In this document: positions 51,425 through 63,856 of the stretch, in pieces | Layout: every line of letters starts with the position of its first letter | Numbering within the stretch: position 1 is the stretch's first letter | NCBI GenBank assembly: GCA_012845835.1 | Contig: JABAKD010000018.1 | Span: 2,920,229-2,984,228, forward strand | Source: Undaria pinnatifida | Lineage: Eukaryota > Sar > Phaeophyceae > Laminariales > Alariaceae | Length of the DNA stretch: 64,000 nt | Direction: 5' to 3' | Notes under the pieces: generated by a model | What the model was told of the DNA's origin: nothing | What the model saw: only the letters and a program-made list of their open reading frames with translations | Database searches by the model: none | Made by a program: the position numbers and the translations under genes

Positions 51425-51700
51425 CTTTTCAGGCCAAAAAAACGCTTGTGGCCTACTGAACTCCTCAAGTGAGTAACTTCCGGTCAGGCCTGATACTTCA
51501 CTCGAGCACATTTCGTTTCAGGACTACGAGTAGAGCAATGGAAGGTGTTGGCCGGGTTGTGCGCTTGAATGCCTTCGAAGTCACGCTTCGGGTTAGATAT
51601 TGTGCTCTTCATGATAGGAGCTCAAGAAATTTCTTAGAATCGTCTGCACCCCTACGGTGGGGTGACTTAAGAGTGCTCGTACCTCTATCGTAGCGCGCGG
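51425..51700 (+). repeat. Dispersed repeat C, copy 2
   Basis: Counterpart of 48180-48835 without the internal TTAGGG-like block; ends GTACCTCTATCGTAGCGC. Confidence 0.65.
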
Positions 51701-51964
51701 CGATCTAACGATTGCAGCATCCGATACACCAAGCAGCCCCGGCTGCTGGGGAAGAGGATGTCTCCCAAATCCAAAGTTCAGCAAAACTCAGCGTACGACA
51801 AGCGCGCAGCACCAAGATACTTGTACGACTGCACGCTCCATTCAGGGTTTCGGCAAGATCGTATTTCTCGCCTCTGTGGCCGCTATATCTCCACGGGTTT
51901 TCACGGTCCACGAGCCGTCCCGCGGAGGGGGCCCAGGGGTTTTCCAAAGCCTCGCGGTGAGAAT

Positions 51965-52095
51965 CAGTTCGGGTCTGAGGGGTGAAATCTCACGGGTCGG
52001 GTTAGGAGTTTTTCAAATATCATTGGTCGGGCCGAGTCACCCTGAACCGACCCGATACGCGAGAAGTGTTACCCGATACGTGAAAAGCCTGGTAT
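51965..52095 (+). repeat. GGGTC-family fragment
   Basis: Contains TCTCACGGGTCGGGTTAGGA, CCGACCCGATACGCGAG and GTGAAAAGCC, matching the arm ends of the composite element. Confidence 0.65.
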
Positions 52096-52099
52096 ACCT

Positions 52100-53770
52100 C
52101 GGGAAATACAACACCCGTGTTCTCGAAAAAAAAAAAATAGCTCAAAGCTGCCCGTGTTCTCGCATTTACTCATCACCACGATCTAGTCCGTGGTCGTAAG
52201 CAGTACAGGCTTGAACAGCCGTGGCGTGGAAGAATCCCTCCATGCCGAATACCGGCAGATACCAGATATCGGTACAGGTGTGCTTGCAGTACACCGGAAT
52301 CTAGGGCAAAGCACCTGTAGTTCGGTCAGAAGATAACATACCGGCTGCGTCAGTATTCATACTGGACAACGCCAGTGTACTGGGTTCGAGCGAAGCGAGC
52401 AACTCCGAGCGAAGCTCGCCTGCTGAGCGTAGCAAGGCCAATTATTACTAGTTCCTCCAGGGCTTGTGAAGGCTACGCGCTGCGATCGTAACAAAGTTCG
52501 AAACAGTACGCCCTGTCGCTTTATTTCCCATCACAGCCAACGCTCAAAATCAAAATGCCATTCGTTGCCCAGAGGTGGTTGCGGGGCATCGATACACAAA
52601 GAGCAAACAAAAGTATCAGTAGCTGAGGTTGCTTCGTCCATCGTACGAGTAGTCGCTCGAGGTCTCCCTTCCTCTCTGTCCTCTTACACAGCAGTGGTCT
52701 TCGAAAAATATATTTCAAGGACGTCAGCCGTGAGTTCGACGAATATCGGGTAAATAATCATCTTTGCAAGCTGCGTTGTTGGTACCTGTAGTATACAACG
52801 TGGGTGAGTTTGGGAGGGGTAATATTCTCTTGTTGAAAAAAAAAACATACCTGGTATGTATATATACATATTTTGTTTTTCTCCACTATAATGGTTGGTG
52901 TTGGTAAATTAAAAAAAAAATTAAGGACTTTCATCCGCACATCCGCACTCGTTTTATGGTGTTCCATCGAACGTCATAGCGTATTTGCTGGGAGTATATA
53001 CGTTTTGCAAGATCAAACGCACTGGCACTGGCATGTACTGACAGGCCTCTCAAGCAGTAAATGCGGCAGGCAGTAGATACTGCCCATAGAGATCTACCAG
53101 TAGCACATAATGCTGTTGGTGTGCCAGTGCGCAGCCCTGCCATGCCCATTGCATTCTTTAGTATTACCAGTGGTCGAACACTCTAATTTGGTCGTGAGTC
53201 GAGTCTATCGGCACAAACGAGTCTATCGGCACAAACTCTCAGACCTATGATGGAACACGTACGGACACGTGGAGGGTCACCCCCGAAGAGACAAAACACG
53301 ATTACAACAAATCGATCGACTAGACCGATAGACTGCGGATACGTAATAATGAGCAAACGTGTCAGGAGACGTCACGCTCAGCCCTTGACAAACGGCATTT
53401 CTCCAACAAATTCCCCTGACTGACCCCACACTACTATTAATCGGTTTTAGTCTAGAAGGATAGGTTTGACACCCTTCACCGCTGTATGTTTATCCTTGAC
53501 TGGCCTTGCTCCTGACATATTTGGATACGAGCGAAAATCTAAGCCGATCAGTACTCAGCTTCTATTCGCCGAGAAAGGGATAGGGGGGGGTCTGTTTCTA
53601 GGATATTAACGTCTTAACAATGCCTCGTAGGGTCAGTGAATACTCGTAGGGTCTCTTCTCATATTTCTTAGGGTCACTGAATAGGGTCCGTATGATTCAG
53701 TAGACATCGAGTGCGGAATCTGTTCAACTTGGTGCTCGAAGCAGCAGCATTACACCTCACAAGAATATTC
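52100..53770. other. Spacer with repeat debris, no gene recognised
   Basis: Includes a segment related to 37480-37570 (TCAAGGACGTCAGCCGTGAG, TTTGCAAGCTGCGTTGTTGG at 52715-52780). It also includes a GAGCGAAGCGAGC / GAGCGAAGCTCGC hairpin-rich patch at 52388-52425. Confidence 0.5.
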
Positions 53771-53774
53771 AACA

Positions 53775-54015
53775 ATCAGTAACAACGTACCAACACGACA
53801 CCGGCTTCCAGTTGACCGGCAAACGACCAAAACAGAAAGCAAGGCAGAAAGGCACCACCGCGACAACATGCCTTCCACGCCTCATCTACTTCTCCAACGA
53901 GTCTCGGACGAAAATAGCCATTTACCGAAACGACACCGCGTTTAAAACAATTATACAAAATATTGCAACTCTGTATACCATCTATGACCTTCGCTTGGCG
54001 CAGCCCAGTGAAGAA
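53775..54015 (+). repeat. Dispersed repeat, copy 2
   Basis: Direct counterpart of 8220-8480, sharing ACGTACCAACACGAC, CCATGCCTTCCAC-like and CTTCGCGTGGCGCAG-like blocks. No clear product. Confidence 0.6.
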
Positions 54016-54944
54016 AAAATAGGCTAGCGAAGCACGCATATTATTGAGCCGCAGTAGGGTTTAGGGGAGGGAGATGGGAAATCGGGGGGGGGGGGGGGGG
54101 GCGTACTTCAGTTTGTGCATGGCCGTAGTCGTATGACCGTAGGGGGCGGGGGGGGGGGGGGGGGTATTGGGGAATGACGGGTGAAGATTGAGGATTCGAG
54201 GGTACAACGGGGCAACACAAACGACCACTTCAACGCAGGCAACGGGTACACCATGCCGGTACTAACAGTATTCAAAGACACACACCGGCATGTATCACAC
54301 ATTTATCATACAGGAACAATGTTGACCTGGCATAAAACGCAATCAGAAGTGTTAGACTACGTATATACTATGTAGGTACTCTTCCACGCCAGAGTAACTG
54401 GAGCCTGTCCTGTGACCACGGACTTGATTATGCGAGTTAATGTGAGAACAACAACAACAACAACAACAACAGGCACCGGTGTATCCCGGGACAAACAAGG
54501 GTCATGTTCTGTATCGGTAACGGTATCAGTATGTGGTGATGTGAGAGGAAATGTCGCTTTCGAGGCAGGCAGCCGACCTGCCCATCCCGTGTGTTCGGTG
54601 CCTTCAAAGCAAGGCTATTTCATCGCGTCTCGATCCGACCAACGCAATTATAACTACTGCTGTACTCGTACGATATGATACATAACTTAATGTTGTGACT
54701 TGTGAACCAACGCGATAAGAGCACTCGTACGATTACGAGTACGATGTAAGTGTTGCTCACCAACTTCGACACCAGTACCTGGTACCCGACCACCTAGTAT
54801 ATGATACCGTCCGCGGTACGAGATGTGTATTTGTGTTCGTGGCCGATGGCCTTTGCGTACCCTGCTGTACGCATATGGGTAGTCTTTGACTACGCATACC
54901 TTGTACCTGGTATAGGATACCATACGAGGCAATCACAAGCACGG

Positions 54945-55312
54945 CAACACACAACACACCACATAACGCATCACACGCAACACGCAACACACAACCCACA
55001 ACCCATAACCCATAACCCACAGCACACAGCACACGGCACACAGCGCACAGCACACCGCACACAGCACACAACACACAACACACAACACACAACACACAAC
55101 ACACAACACACATCACACAACACACAACACACAACACACAACACACAACACACAACACACAGCACACAACACACAACACACAACACACAACACGCAACAC
55201 ACAACACACAACACGCAACACACAACACACAACACACAACACACAACACACAACACACAACACACAACACACAACACACAACACACAACACACAACACAC
55301 AACACAAACGCA
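54945..55312. repeat. (CAACACA)n heptanucleotide array
   Basis: CAACACACAACACACAACAC and close variants for about 360 bp. Open in every frame; not coding. Confidence 0.95.
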
Positions 55313-56454
55313 AACATCTCGTTCTTAGAATCAAACACTGCAAGCAAATCTACGTACAGAAGATGAAAAAAAAGCTGACGAAAACTGAAAAAACAAAAAC
55401 AAGATAAAACGACGCGAGTACGAGTACGAGAGGTGTGAGTGCAGAGTGGTAGGTGCAAGTGCACAGGTACAGCAGTAGTTCGTACTGGTATACTTTCGAA
55501 ATCCAAATCTAGAGCAGCATCAGTACAGCAGCAGCAACAGTCTCGATAGAGAGACAGAGAGTGAAAAGAAGAGAGCGGAAGAGGGCTCTCGATGCCGCCC
55601 GAAGGGAGGCACGGCGGGAGGGGGTGGATGCCAGCCGGTGGCTCGAGGGCTAGGCAAGCGTGTTGTGCTGATGGTCAACATCAGCAGTTCGATATGTATC
55701 GATATCGACAACACAATTATGTACTTAAATATAAGTATCGTTTGGATACTAATATTATATATTAAACGGTCCTTAAAGTTCCATCCATGTCGCATATTTT
55801 TACCCCCTCACAAGACCATCGGCCGTCGGGTAGTAGTCGCACTATCACGGGAAAACGGTTCGCCCAAGACAGATGAAGAGGGCGACGCTGTGGCGGCGAG
55901 CTCGAGAGAGAATTCCTCGCTCCCGAGGTGGTCGCCACGACACGTTGTGAGTAAGCCTCGGGCTCAAGCCGGGCTGCGTTGAGCAGCTCAGGCACAGCAT
56001 AGGAAACGCCTGGGGATGGAAGAGCTACAGAGAGCAGACAAAGCTCTCGTCGACGTTTACCGCTGTCTCTTGTGTTGCCTTGAAAGGTTCGGCGGAAAAC
56101 GATCGTGACAAGGGAGGGGCTCACCTTTCGCGACCGTGACAGGAAGCTGGGGAGGCGTCGGACGAAACAGGCTCGACGGAATGCAGCTAAAGGTTGGATC
56201 GACGCCGCAGTGCGCCCGTCAAACGCTCTCCAACACCCGCACAGCTCTGGTGATCTCTCAAAACTCAAAGCGTTTGTAAAACACACACACAAAAAAAAAG
56301 GTTTCCACCCCTTGCGGAAGCGGAATATCTCCGGGATCACCGCTCCAATTTAAAAGCGGAAAGAACGCCAAAAATCAAAAATCCACATCACGCGCTCGCA
56401 CACCAGCCAGTACAGCCCCTTTGCAAAACGAGATCGGGCACACGCGGCGAAGGC

Positions 56455-57120
56455 ATGATAGCTGACATCGGAAGCAAGCGGGCGCGCATCGGCAGTAGGG
56501 AGAACACAACCGGCGGCACACCGAGCATCGGAAAGAAAACCATGCGCTCGAGTCCATCGGCTGCACAGCAGCCTGCTGCCAATGCCGCTTCTTGTGCTCC
56601 TGCTGATCATGATGGTGCTCAGGATGGTGCTCAGGATTCAGGCTCCGCACGCACTTCTGACGACAGCCCAAGACCGCGCTCGGCCCGAGATGCGAAGGCC
56701 AGGGATTTGATGACCTTACTCCAGCCGGGATCTCCTTTGCCCGTCGTCATCGCTGCGGATCCGACCAAGGTTTCGACATGCCAAGGTACGCTGCTGTACT
56801 TTGGCCGTCTTGGCTATTAGACTCTATGGTGCATACATTCTTGTACCTGCTATGTGGTAGCATACTAATTTTACGTTCGAAAATGGTACTACTGTACGTG
56901 TTTTCTTATTTTGTTTTTTGTTTTTTTTTTTGTTTTTTGTTTTTGTTTTTGTTTTTGTTTATTTCGTATTTCTCTCTTCCAATGTATTTCTGTTGCTGAC
57001 GTATGTATGTTGTGCCTGTCGTACCCAGTACTAGGGCATGACATTGCGTTGTCGAATGCATTACGATGCATTATCTCTGTGTCGTGGCTTGTGACCACAG
57101 AGCTGATCTTTCTAGGGTGA
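56455..57120 (+). CDS. Candidate two-exon gene of unknown function
   Basis: Exon 1 is 56455-56785, from an ATG, Ser/Ala-rich, with KARDLMTLLQPGSPLPVVIA near its end. Donor CCAAG/GTACGC. Exon 2 is 57029-57120, after a T-rich tract and acceptor CGTACCCAG, completing a Val and reading LGHDIALSNALRCIISV to TGA. The phase fits and gives 140 aa. An AATAAA lies at 57437. I recognise no domain. The second exon could be wrong, since donors resembling GTAC are common here. Confidence 0.35.
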
Positions 57121-57182
57121 AGAATCAGTACGGACACTGGGTGTGCTGGATGTCGACGAGTAGAAGAACGGTTTAATGTGAA

Positions 57183-57207
57183 GAACACACACACACACAC
57201 ACACACG
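57183..57207. repeat. (CA)n dinucleotide run
   Basis: About 12 CA units, between the candidate gene at 56455-57120 and the next poly-G tract. Confidence 0.9.
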
Positions 57208-57659
57208 TATACGCAGAAAAGAATTTTGATACGTACCATTTTGACCACGTAAAATTCAAAAACCACCTTCAAGTTGTATTCGCATTACAGTACTGTATGT
57301 CAAACCAAACAACAGCTTGTTTGTTCTGCGCCAGTTATTCGCCGCGTTCGAGGGCGCGGGGGACGGGGAGGGCGGGCTGGGCAGCCGGGGGGGGGGGGGG
57401 GGGTCGTTTGCCTGTTCGATAGAGTGCGCTGCCTCCTAAATAAACCCAGCCCCTACGAGTAGCGTATGCCCTTATCTTTGTGATCCTGTATATGTACGAG
57501 ATCTGAGAGCCTAAAGAATGAGGAAAACAATAAGGTAAATGAAAATATAATACCAAAAAATGCTCATGTCAGGCCTACTACGAGTATTATGGAAACACTT
57601 TGAGTATTATTTCTGGCGATTATTTTTGTAGTTTTGAGGCTCCAGAAATAACTGCATCA

Positions 57660-58779
57660 GAAATAAGCTTTTCACGGGTCGGGTCAAATCTCGCGGGTCG
57701 GGTCGGGTCAGAATCTGACCCGACCCGACCCGTGAGAATTTCGAGACGTCTCGACCCGACCCGACCCGACCCGCGAGAATTTCGATACGTCTTGACCCGA
57801 TCCGACCCGACCCGACCCGCGAGAATTTGAAAACCTCCTGACCCGACCCAACCGGACCCGCGAGATTTTGAAAACCTCCTGACCCGACCCGACCGGACCC
57901 GCGAGATTTTGAAAACCTCCTGACCCGACCCGACCCGACCCGCGAGATTTTGAAATCCTCTTGACTCGACCCGACCCGACCCAGCCATAATCCGGGTGAC
58001 CCGCGAGATGCGGGTTTCATGCGGTTCAGGTCGACTTGACCCGTGACATTTCTCACGGGCCAAAGTCGAAAAGTCACGGGTCAAAGCATGTCGTATACCT
58101 CGGTCGGTTAGTTGGTCCTTGGTCCCTCGTACTTTTCCCAGGATGTCGTGTTCTATGGCGGTTCTTTCCTACCGGTACAAGTGTTGTTTGCAGCAGTATT
58201 TGGTGGCGTGCGCGCGAAAAATGATGAAGAAACCGCAACCCACACGCATGGGCGATTAGCCACGCGCTCTTAGCGCTAGACCACCGGGTCGAGCCGACGA
58301 GCGACCCGACGAGCAAGCTCTTAATAGTATCTATGCAGTCTCCGGCCCCGGCAAGCAGCCTCGCTGAACCGCCTCCGGCAGCAAGCCCACAACTGGGGCG
58401 GTGGATCTGTCAAGCAGGGGGGCTGCGATCCGCGAGGATGCGTTGTCTGCTGCTGTGGTGCTTGCTGCTACCAGAGTGCTCCTGCTGCTGCTTCGACGAC
58501 GACTGCTAGAAAAAAAGCAGCTCTTGCTTTTTTACGTTTGGTTATATTTCGTGCTGGTGGTATGATAATTCTCGAGCTAGCTACTACCACTACTGTGTCT
58601 ATCTTCTATCTATGCAGTCTCCAGCCCTGGTAAGCAGCTTACTTATCAGCTGAGCCGCCTCCGGCAGCAAGCCCACAACTGGGACGGTGGATCTGTCTGC
58701 AGGGGCTGCCACCCGCGAGAATCCGGGGTCTGCTGGTGGTGTTTGCTTCTGCCAGTGCTGCTGCTGCCGCTGCTGCTGC

Positions 58780-58853
<74 letters not shown>

Positions 58854-59460
58854 CGACGACGACTGCCCTTGCCTTTTACAGTTGGTCACATTTCGTGCTG
58901 GTATGGCCGTATTACTACTGTTGCGGCTTCAGCCGGCACGGGATTCGCGTCCCACTGTATGCCATGGTACGTACATGTAGCTAGAGGTACTGCCTGGTGA
59001 TTGTTCTACACGCAGTGATGACAAATATATGATCGGAGCATCGGCACGAGAGAGGCAGGAAGCGGTCAGTTTAGTATGATTTACAGATGGATCCGCGGGT
59101 CAGACTCGCGGGGCGCCTGCACGGCAATGGCCCTCAGCTGTAAAGTTTGAAAAACGCGGATCCGCGGGCCAGATCCGCGGGTTTGACCCGCGGCCGAAAA
59201 CAACTCGCGGGTCATGATGGTTCGACCCGCGAGTGACCCGTATCTCGCGGGTTATGAACCGATCCGACCCGCGAGATTTTGAAAACCTCTTGACCCGACC
59301 GGACCCGACCCGCGAGATTTTGAAACCTCTTGACCCGACCCTACCCGACCCGACCCGACCCGCGAGATTATTGAAACCTACTGACCCGACCCGACCCGAC
59401 CCGAACCGCGATATTTTGAAACCCCCTTGACCCGACCCGCGGGTCGGGTCAAAACCGGGG
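57660..59460 (-). mobile_element. Composite GGGTC/CAG element, copy B (uninterrupted)
   Basis: Complete version of the element seen split at 9.07-14.35 kb, in the opposite orientation. GGGTC/GACCC arms lie at both ends (57670-58080 and 59200-59460), a tRNA-like segment at 58255-58300, and CAG/CTG blocks with the duplicated GCAAGCCCACAACTGGG flank near 58382 and 58667. The junction GCTTGCCGGGG at about 58355-58366 is intact. Confidence 0.75.
58752..58852. repeat. (CTG/CAG)n tract in composite element copy B
   Basis: About 100 bp of CTG triplets with a few CCG interruptions. Equivalent CAG tracts in copy A are at 9735-9785 and 10003-10085. Confidence 0.95.
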
Positions 59461-59882
59461 CGTTCATTATGGCTTATGATTTTTGGAAAGTGCTTTTATT
59501 TTGAATTGGTAGGTCTTGTTTTGCCGGTTGCCTTTATTTTTGAAATCTGGCACGTACACTGTCGCCGGCGACGTTACTTCATCACCGCCTTTGCTGCTGT
59601 CTCTGCTGCCGTGATGCTGCTGTGGTGTGCCTGTAGTGGTTTCGATGGTGGTGGTGGTGCTGTTGCGTTTGTGTGAGGACGAAGCTCTGTCTCGCACACA
59701 ACATGCGCGGTATGCCGTCGTAGGTGTGTTTGTGATTATTTGTTGTGGGTGATGGGTGACGTGTACAGCAGACAGGTATCATTCCAGGTACAGTATAGGC
59801 AGTGGTGACATGTGATACTTGGTACGAGGTACGTAGTATCCAAAAGTCAAATAATCCCAGTTCTGAGAGGTTGGAAGAGCTG

Positions 59883-59952
59883 TTATTTCTGGGCTCAGAA
59901 ATCACCAACTCCGCTGATTTCTGGCCTCGATTATTTCTGAACCCAGAAATAA
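59883..59952. repeat. Inverted repeat GTTATTTCTGGG / CCCAGAAATAAC
   Basis: 12 bp perfect arms about 45 bp apart, with further ATTTCTG/CAGAAAT copies between them. Related CCAGAAATAA occurs at 2228 and 57640. Confidence 0.6.
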
Positions 59953-60214
59953 CGATGATTTATGCTCCCATAGTGGATGATTTTTATTTTTGGCGTCGGA
60001 CATCCCTGTTAAGAGATAAATAATCGCTGAAATATTTCCCATAATAGTTGGTCTCAGGCCCGATCCTATGCAGTAAAAGTTGAGTAGTAATATTTGGACG
60101 GACGGAAGGATTTTCAACCGGCCAAAAAAAAAAGCATATACCGGGTACCTGGTAGCAGGTGTTCCGTGGGCCGTCTTGTCGTGGTTTTGGCTTTTTTTCC
60201 GTGTTTCAGGCCAC

Positions 60215-60560
60215 TATTTATAGTAGTGGTAAGGTATTAGTGGGGTATCAGTCCGTTTGACCACGTGCAAAAGGTTACCCAATGCTCGTAGCTTACCCAA
60301 CCTAAGCCTTATAACACTCTTCCCCCCTGAAACGGCGGGATAAAAGGTCGGCCGGATATACGGGTGGACCTGTCAATATCCAAGCGGCTTAATCTCCTGG
60401 GGATACCGGGGAGAGTATTTTTCAAGTTGGACACATGGTCTGCCGACGACGCCATTTGTTGAGGTTTTAGTGGGGTATTAGCCCGTTTGACCACTTGCAA
60501 AAAGGTTAACCAATAGCTTAACCAAACTAAATCTTATGACAGTACCCCGATGGAGGCCAT
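60215..60560. repeat. ~100 bp direct repeat
   Basis: 60230-60320 and 60470-60545 share TTAGTGGGGTATTAGCCCGT-like, TTGACCACTTGCAAAAAGGT-like and TTACCCAA sequence. Could be remains of LTR ends; no internal coding evidence. Confidence 0.55.
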
Positions 60561-62740
60561 AGATCTTGATCTCTACAAGATTCGCCTATCGTATGCTGAT
60601 GTGTGGAGACGAATGTTGGTTCTGACAATTTCCAAGATCTGAAAATCCACCGAAACGGGGTGTTTCGTCCCGATCTCAGCCTGAGATCGGGACAAGGTAT
60701 TTCTTCTCCAGATGTTGTCTCAAGGTTAGGCCGCAAATTAGCCCCCGCGCGCACGCACGCACAGATCAGCAGTAATTCGCGAACATGCGGCAGCCCCCTG
60801 GGCCACTTGCCGAGCAGCTGCCGCTTGACCCTTGCGCGCACCTCGATCGCCATGGCCTATAGCGTGTTGTGGCGCTGCGACGCGTTTGTGTGTGTTTCGG
60901 GTTTTCGAAATCGTAAAACCACCCCTCTAAAATTTGCCAACGAATATTTTGTGCTGTCAGCTTCTGCATCTAGGCTCGTTTTTACCATACACACTGTTTG
61001 GAAATCTCACCTCGGCATCTTGATCTTTAGGCGGCGAAACGCATGACAGGAACATCTGTGACCTGGATCGGGGTACCATAAACAATGGCCTCATATATTC
61101 GTATGGAAATCAGCCATTTTTTTCAAAAGTGTACTCTTGTTGACCCAGAGTTTGAACTCCACGAGTGACCCACGCCAGGATGGGCAATCATCCCCCTTCA
61201 CCACCAGCTCGTCGCTCAAACGGCATGGAATGAGGAACTGTAGGGCTTCTACTGCCTCTCTCATGGAGCATCAGCGCCTACGTCCACTGCTGCTGTTTGC
61301 TTTTTGGAGTCAGGAAATATCAGGTTTGGTTGTTTTGATCGTCGTCCGATTCAAAATCGTCCCCTCGAGGAGACGAATTTACTTTGCCTAGCGCAGCTGA
61401 AGGGCCGCCACAACACAACCGATGGTGGTAAAGGATATAGGTAATCTCCCTCTAGGTGGTGGTCGATACAAGAGTGCTGTGTCCCAGCCGTGCCATAAAC
61501 AGTAGGCTGTGGGTTGCGGACAACTCTATGCGTGGCGTGTCTCCCAAATTCCCGCCCTATCCCGCAGCAGTCTAAAATCCACATATATACACTCGTACAA
61601 TGCCTCCGAGGTATGGAGCAAAACCAAATGTGACCACTTTTGAGCTTGGTAAAAATACCAAACCAGCAGATGTGATCGGTAGTAAAAAAATCTTGGAGGA
61701 GCTTTTTTTCCCAAAAAACTCCCCCTCAGACGCCGTTCTGATCAAAATGGTCAGAACTGAGCCCCAATACCCCGAACGTAAGGACCCAGATTAACGAAAA
61801 GCACGGAAAATCGTAATTCGATTTTATATTTGAAAAATACACGAAAAAATTCAAAATTCGACTCTGGTTCTTATCTAGGAACGGCGTAGTGTGTTTTAGA
61901 ATTTAATACACGCAAAGGGTCAACGAGCACCCGTGGGCAACGACTGAGGCGAGCGATGGCTCGCGTCCTCCCCGAACCGCCGCGGCTAGCAGCAGATAGT
62001 GTTTGCCGGCAGCGGCTAGGAGGCTATGGCTCTAGGCGTCTCTTGAATGGGCTGGCGCCGCCCCGCAGCCCCACACGGTCAGCAGCGACGGGGATATAGC
62101 GGTCGAACTTCTGAGCGAAGTCGTGATGTGGTAGTTGGTCGTTTAACTTTTGAGGTGCAGGGCGAAGAAAAACTGGGTTTGCGGCGGTCTCGATTGTTTT
62201 CGAGGCGTCGCAGGCGGCCCAGGCTGTGCTAAGGGCCTTCGGAGGCCGCGCTGCGGCTGCTCCGGTGGTCCTACCTCTCGCAATGGTGACTTCTCGCCTC
62301 TCAAGTAGCCGACGCCATGGCACCGATTAGCGTGGCCGGTTTCGGTTACATGGAACATGCCAGGCCTACGAGGTGCACGAACTCTCCAAATTGAATTTCG
62401 ATTTTCGACTAAATTCGACCAAATGAGTACTTTTTTTTAACTATTTTGTGGAGTTCGATTTTCGTAATAATTCTGAAAATGCGTGCTCGGAGATTCATTT
62501 TCGACCAATCAGATGCGAAATAAATTCAATTGTAAAAAGAAAAATCGAATTTCGACTTGGCAAGTTCCTCGTTAATCTGGGCCCTAAAGAAAAATGTTAT
62601 CGCTCCAATTTTTCTCTGCATAAGATCCAGCCTCACATGTCTACAAGTACCGGTGTTGTGTACTGGTGTGTAAATACCGGTACTATTGTTGTGTGCGCTT
62701 TTGGGCGGGGAGCGTTGTATTTGTTGTCGGTGATATGTTC
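60560..62740. other. Region without a supported gene
   Basis: Moderately GC-rich with frames of about 100-147 codons on both strands (60603-61046 plus, 60527-60853 minus, 62024-62323 minus). None shows a family motif or consistent splicing. Confidence 0.4.
61600..61794 (+). CDS. Possible small ORF, 64 aa
   Basis: Starts at an ATG in a fair context and reads MPPRYGAKPNVTTFELGK to PERKDPD and TAA. Composition is protein-like and not repetitive. No family recognised; it could be a transposon fragment or a first exon. No ORF partner is obvious nearby. Confidence 0.2.
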   Translation: MPPRYGAKPNVTTFELGKNTKPADVIGSKKILEELFFPKNSPSDAVLIKMVRTEPQYPERKDPD

Positions 62741-63030
62741 TTCCCATTTAACTGATATTTCCACACATCTACATCCAGCACAACCTATGCCCGTGCTGAT
62801 TCCTCGCCATGAACGTCACTGCTCATAGAGGGACGAGCTCTGTGTGTGTGTTATTTCCGCCCATCTACAACCAGCACAACCAGTCTCCATGCGGATGCCT
62901 CCTGGAGAGAAGGGGGGCATTTTATTTGTGTGTGTGTTCTTACTGATGAACTGATATTTCCACCCATCTACACCCAGCACAACCTGTGTCCGTGCCGATG
63001 CCGCGTAGAGTAGAGGGGAGGCATTATATC
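62738..63030. repeat. Three ~105 bp tandem units
   Basis: Each has ATATTTCCACCCATCTACA, CCAGCACAACC and a CCGTGCCGATGCC-like end. No product recognised. Confidence 0.7.
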
Positions 63031-63178
63031 AGTCTCATTGATATGCAAAATACATTTGTTCAAGTTTCTCAAACTATACCGATTGCACTTTAACAATCCA
63101 TTGGGGACGGAAGGAGGGGGGGTGAGCGCGTTGGGGGGGGTGGGGTGGGGGGGGGGGTGGGGGGTGGGGGGGGGGGGT

Positions 63179-63856
63179 CAGCTGCGTCAAATTCCGGAGA
63201 TATTTCCGCGGCATCCCTGGATTGTTGCTTGTCAGCAGACTTCCCTTCGTCTACATAACTCGGCGCACAGAAACAACCCCGATTGGATCGGAAAACGGAT
63301 TCGGAATATCCGCGTCGAGAAGCATGTTTTTGCAGTGAGGCAAAGAGTCACTTGTGGCGAGCGACAAAAACCGAGAATGAAAAAGAGGGTGCCCCCCTCC
63401 ACCGTAGGCGTGATCGCTTTGTCGACCTTAATCCTGAAGCCCCCGAACACGCTACACGTGGTAGAAACGGGTCTGGCCTGCGAAATGATGCCTCAGGGCC
63501 GTGCCTCGGGGGGGGGGGGGGGGGGTCAGCTGCGTCAAATTCCGGAGATATTTCCGCGGCATCCCTGGATTGTTGCTTGTCAGCAGACTTCCCTTCGTCT
63601 ACATAACTCGGCGCACAGAAACAACCCCGATTGGATCGGAAAACGGATTCGGAATATCCGCATCGAGAAGCATGTTTTTGCAGTGAGGCAAAGAGTCACT
63701 TGTGGCGAGCGACAAAAACCGAGAATGAAAAAGAGGGTGCCCCCCTCCACCGTAGGCGTGATCGCTTTGTCGACCTTAATCCTGAAGCCCCCGAACACGC
63801 TACACGTGGTAGAAACGGGTCTGGCCTGCGAAATGATGCCTCAGGGCCGTGCCTCG
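63179..63856. repeat. Nearly identical 330 bp tandem duplication separated by a poly-G run
   Basis: 63179-63508 and 63527-63856 are offset by exactly 348 bp. The only difference I see is G at 63314 versus A at 63662. Each copy follows a long G-run. The minus strand of each has the same 72-codon frame (FGGFRIKVDKAITPTVEGGT), and the plus strand is also open. I do not recognise either product. Confidence 0.92.

Noticed and set aside
54757-55506. 249-codon Cys/Val-rich minus frame and a Thr/His-rich plus frame
   Set aside because: Translations of the CAACACA heptamer array.
58599-59000. Poly-Gln, poly-Ala and poly-Leu frames
   Set aside because: CTG/CAG tract of the composite element.
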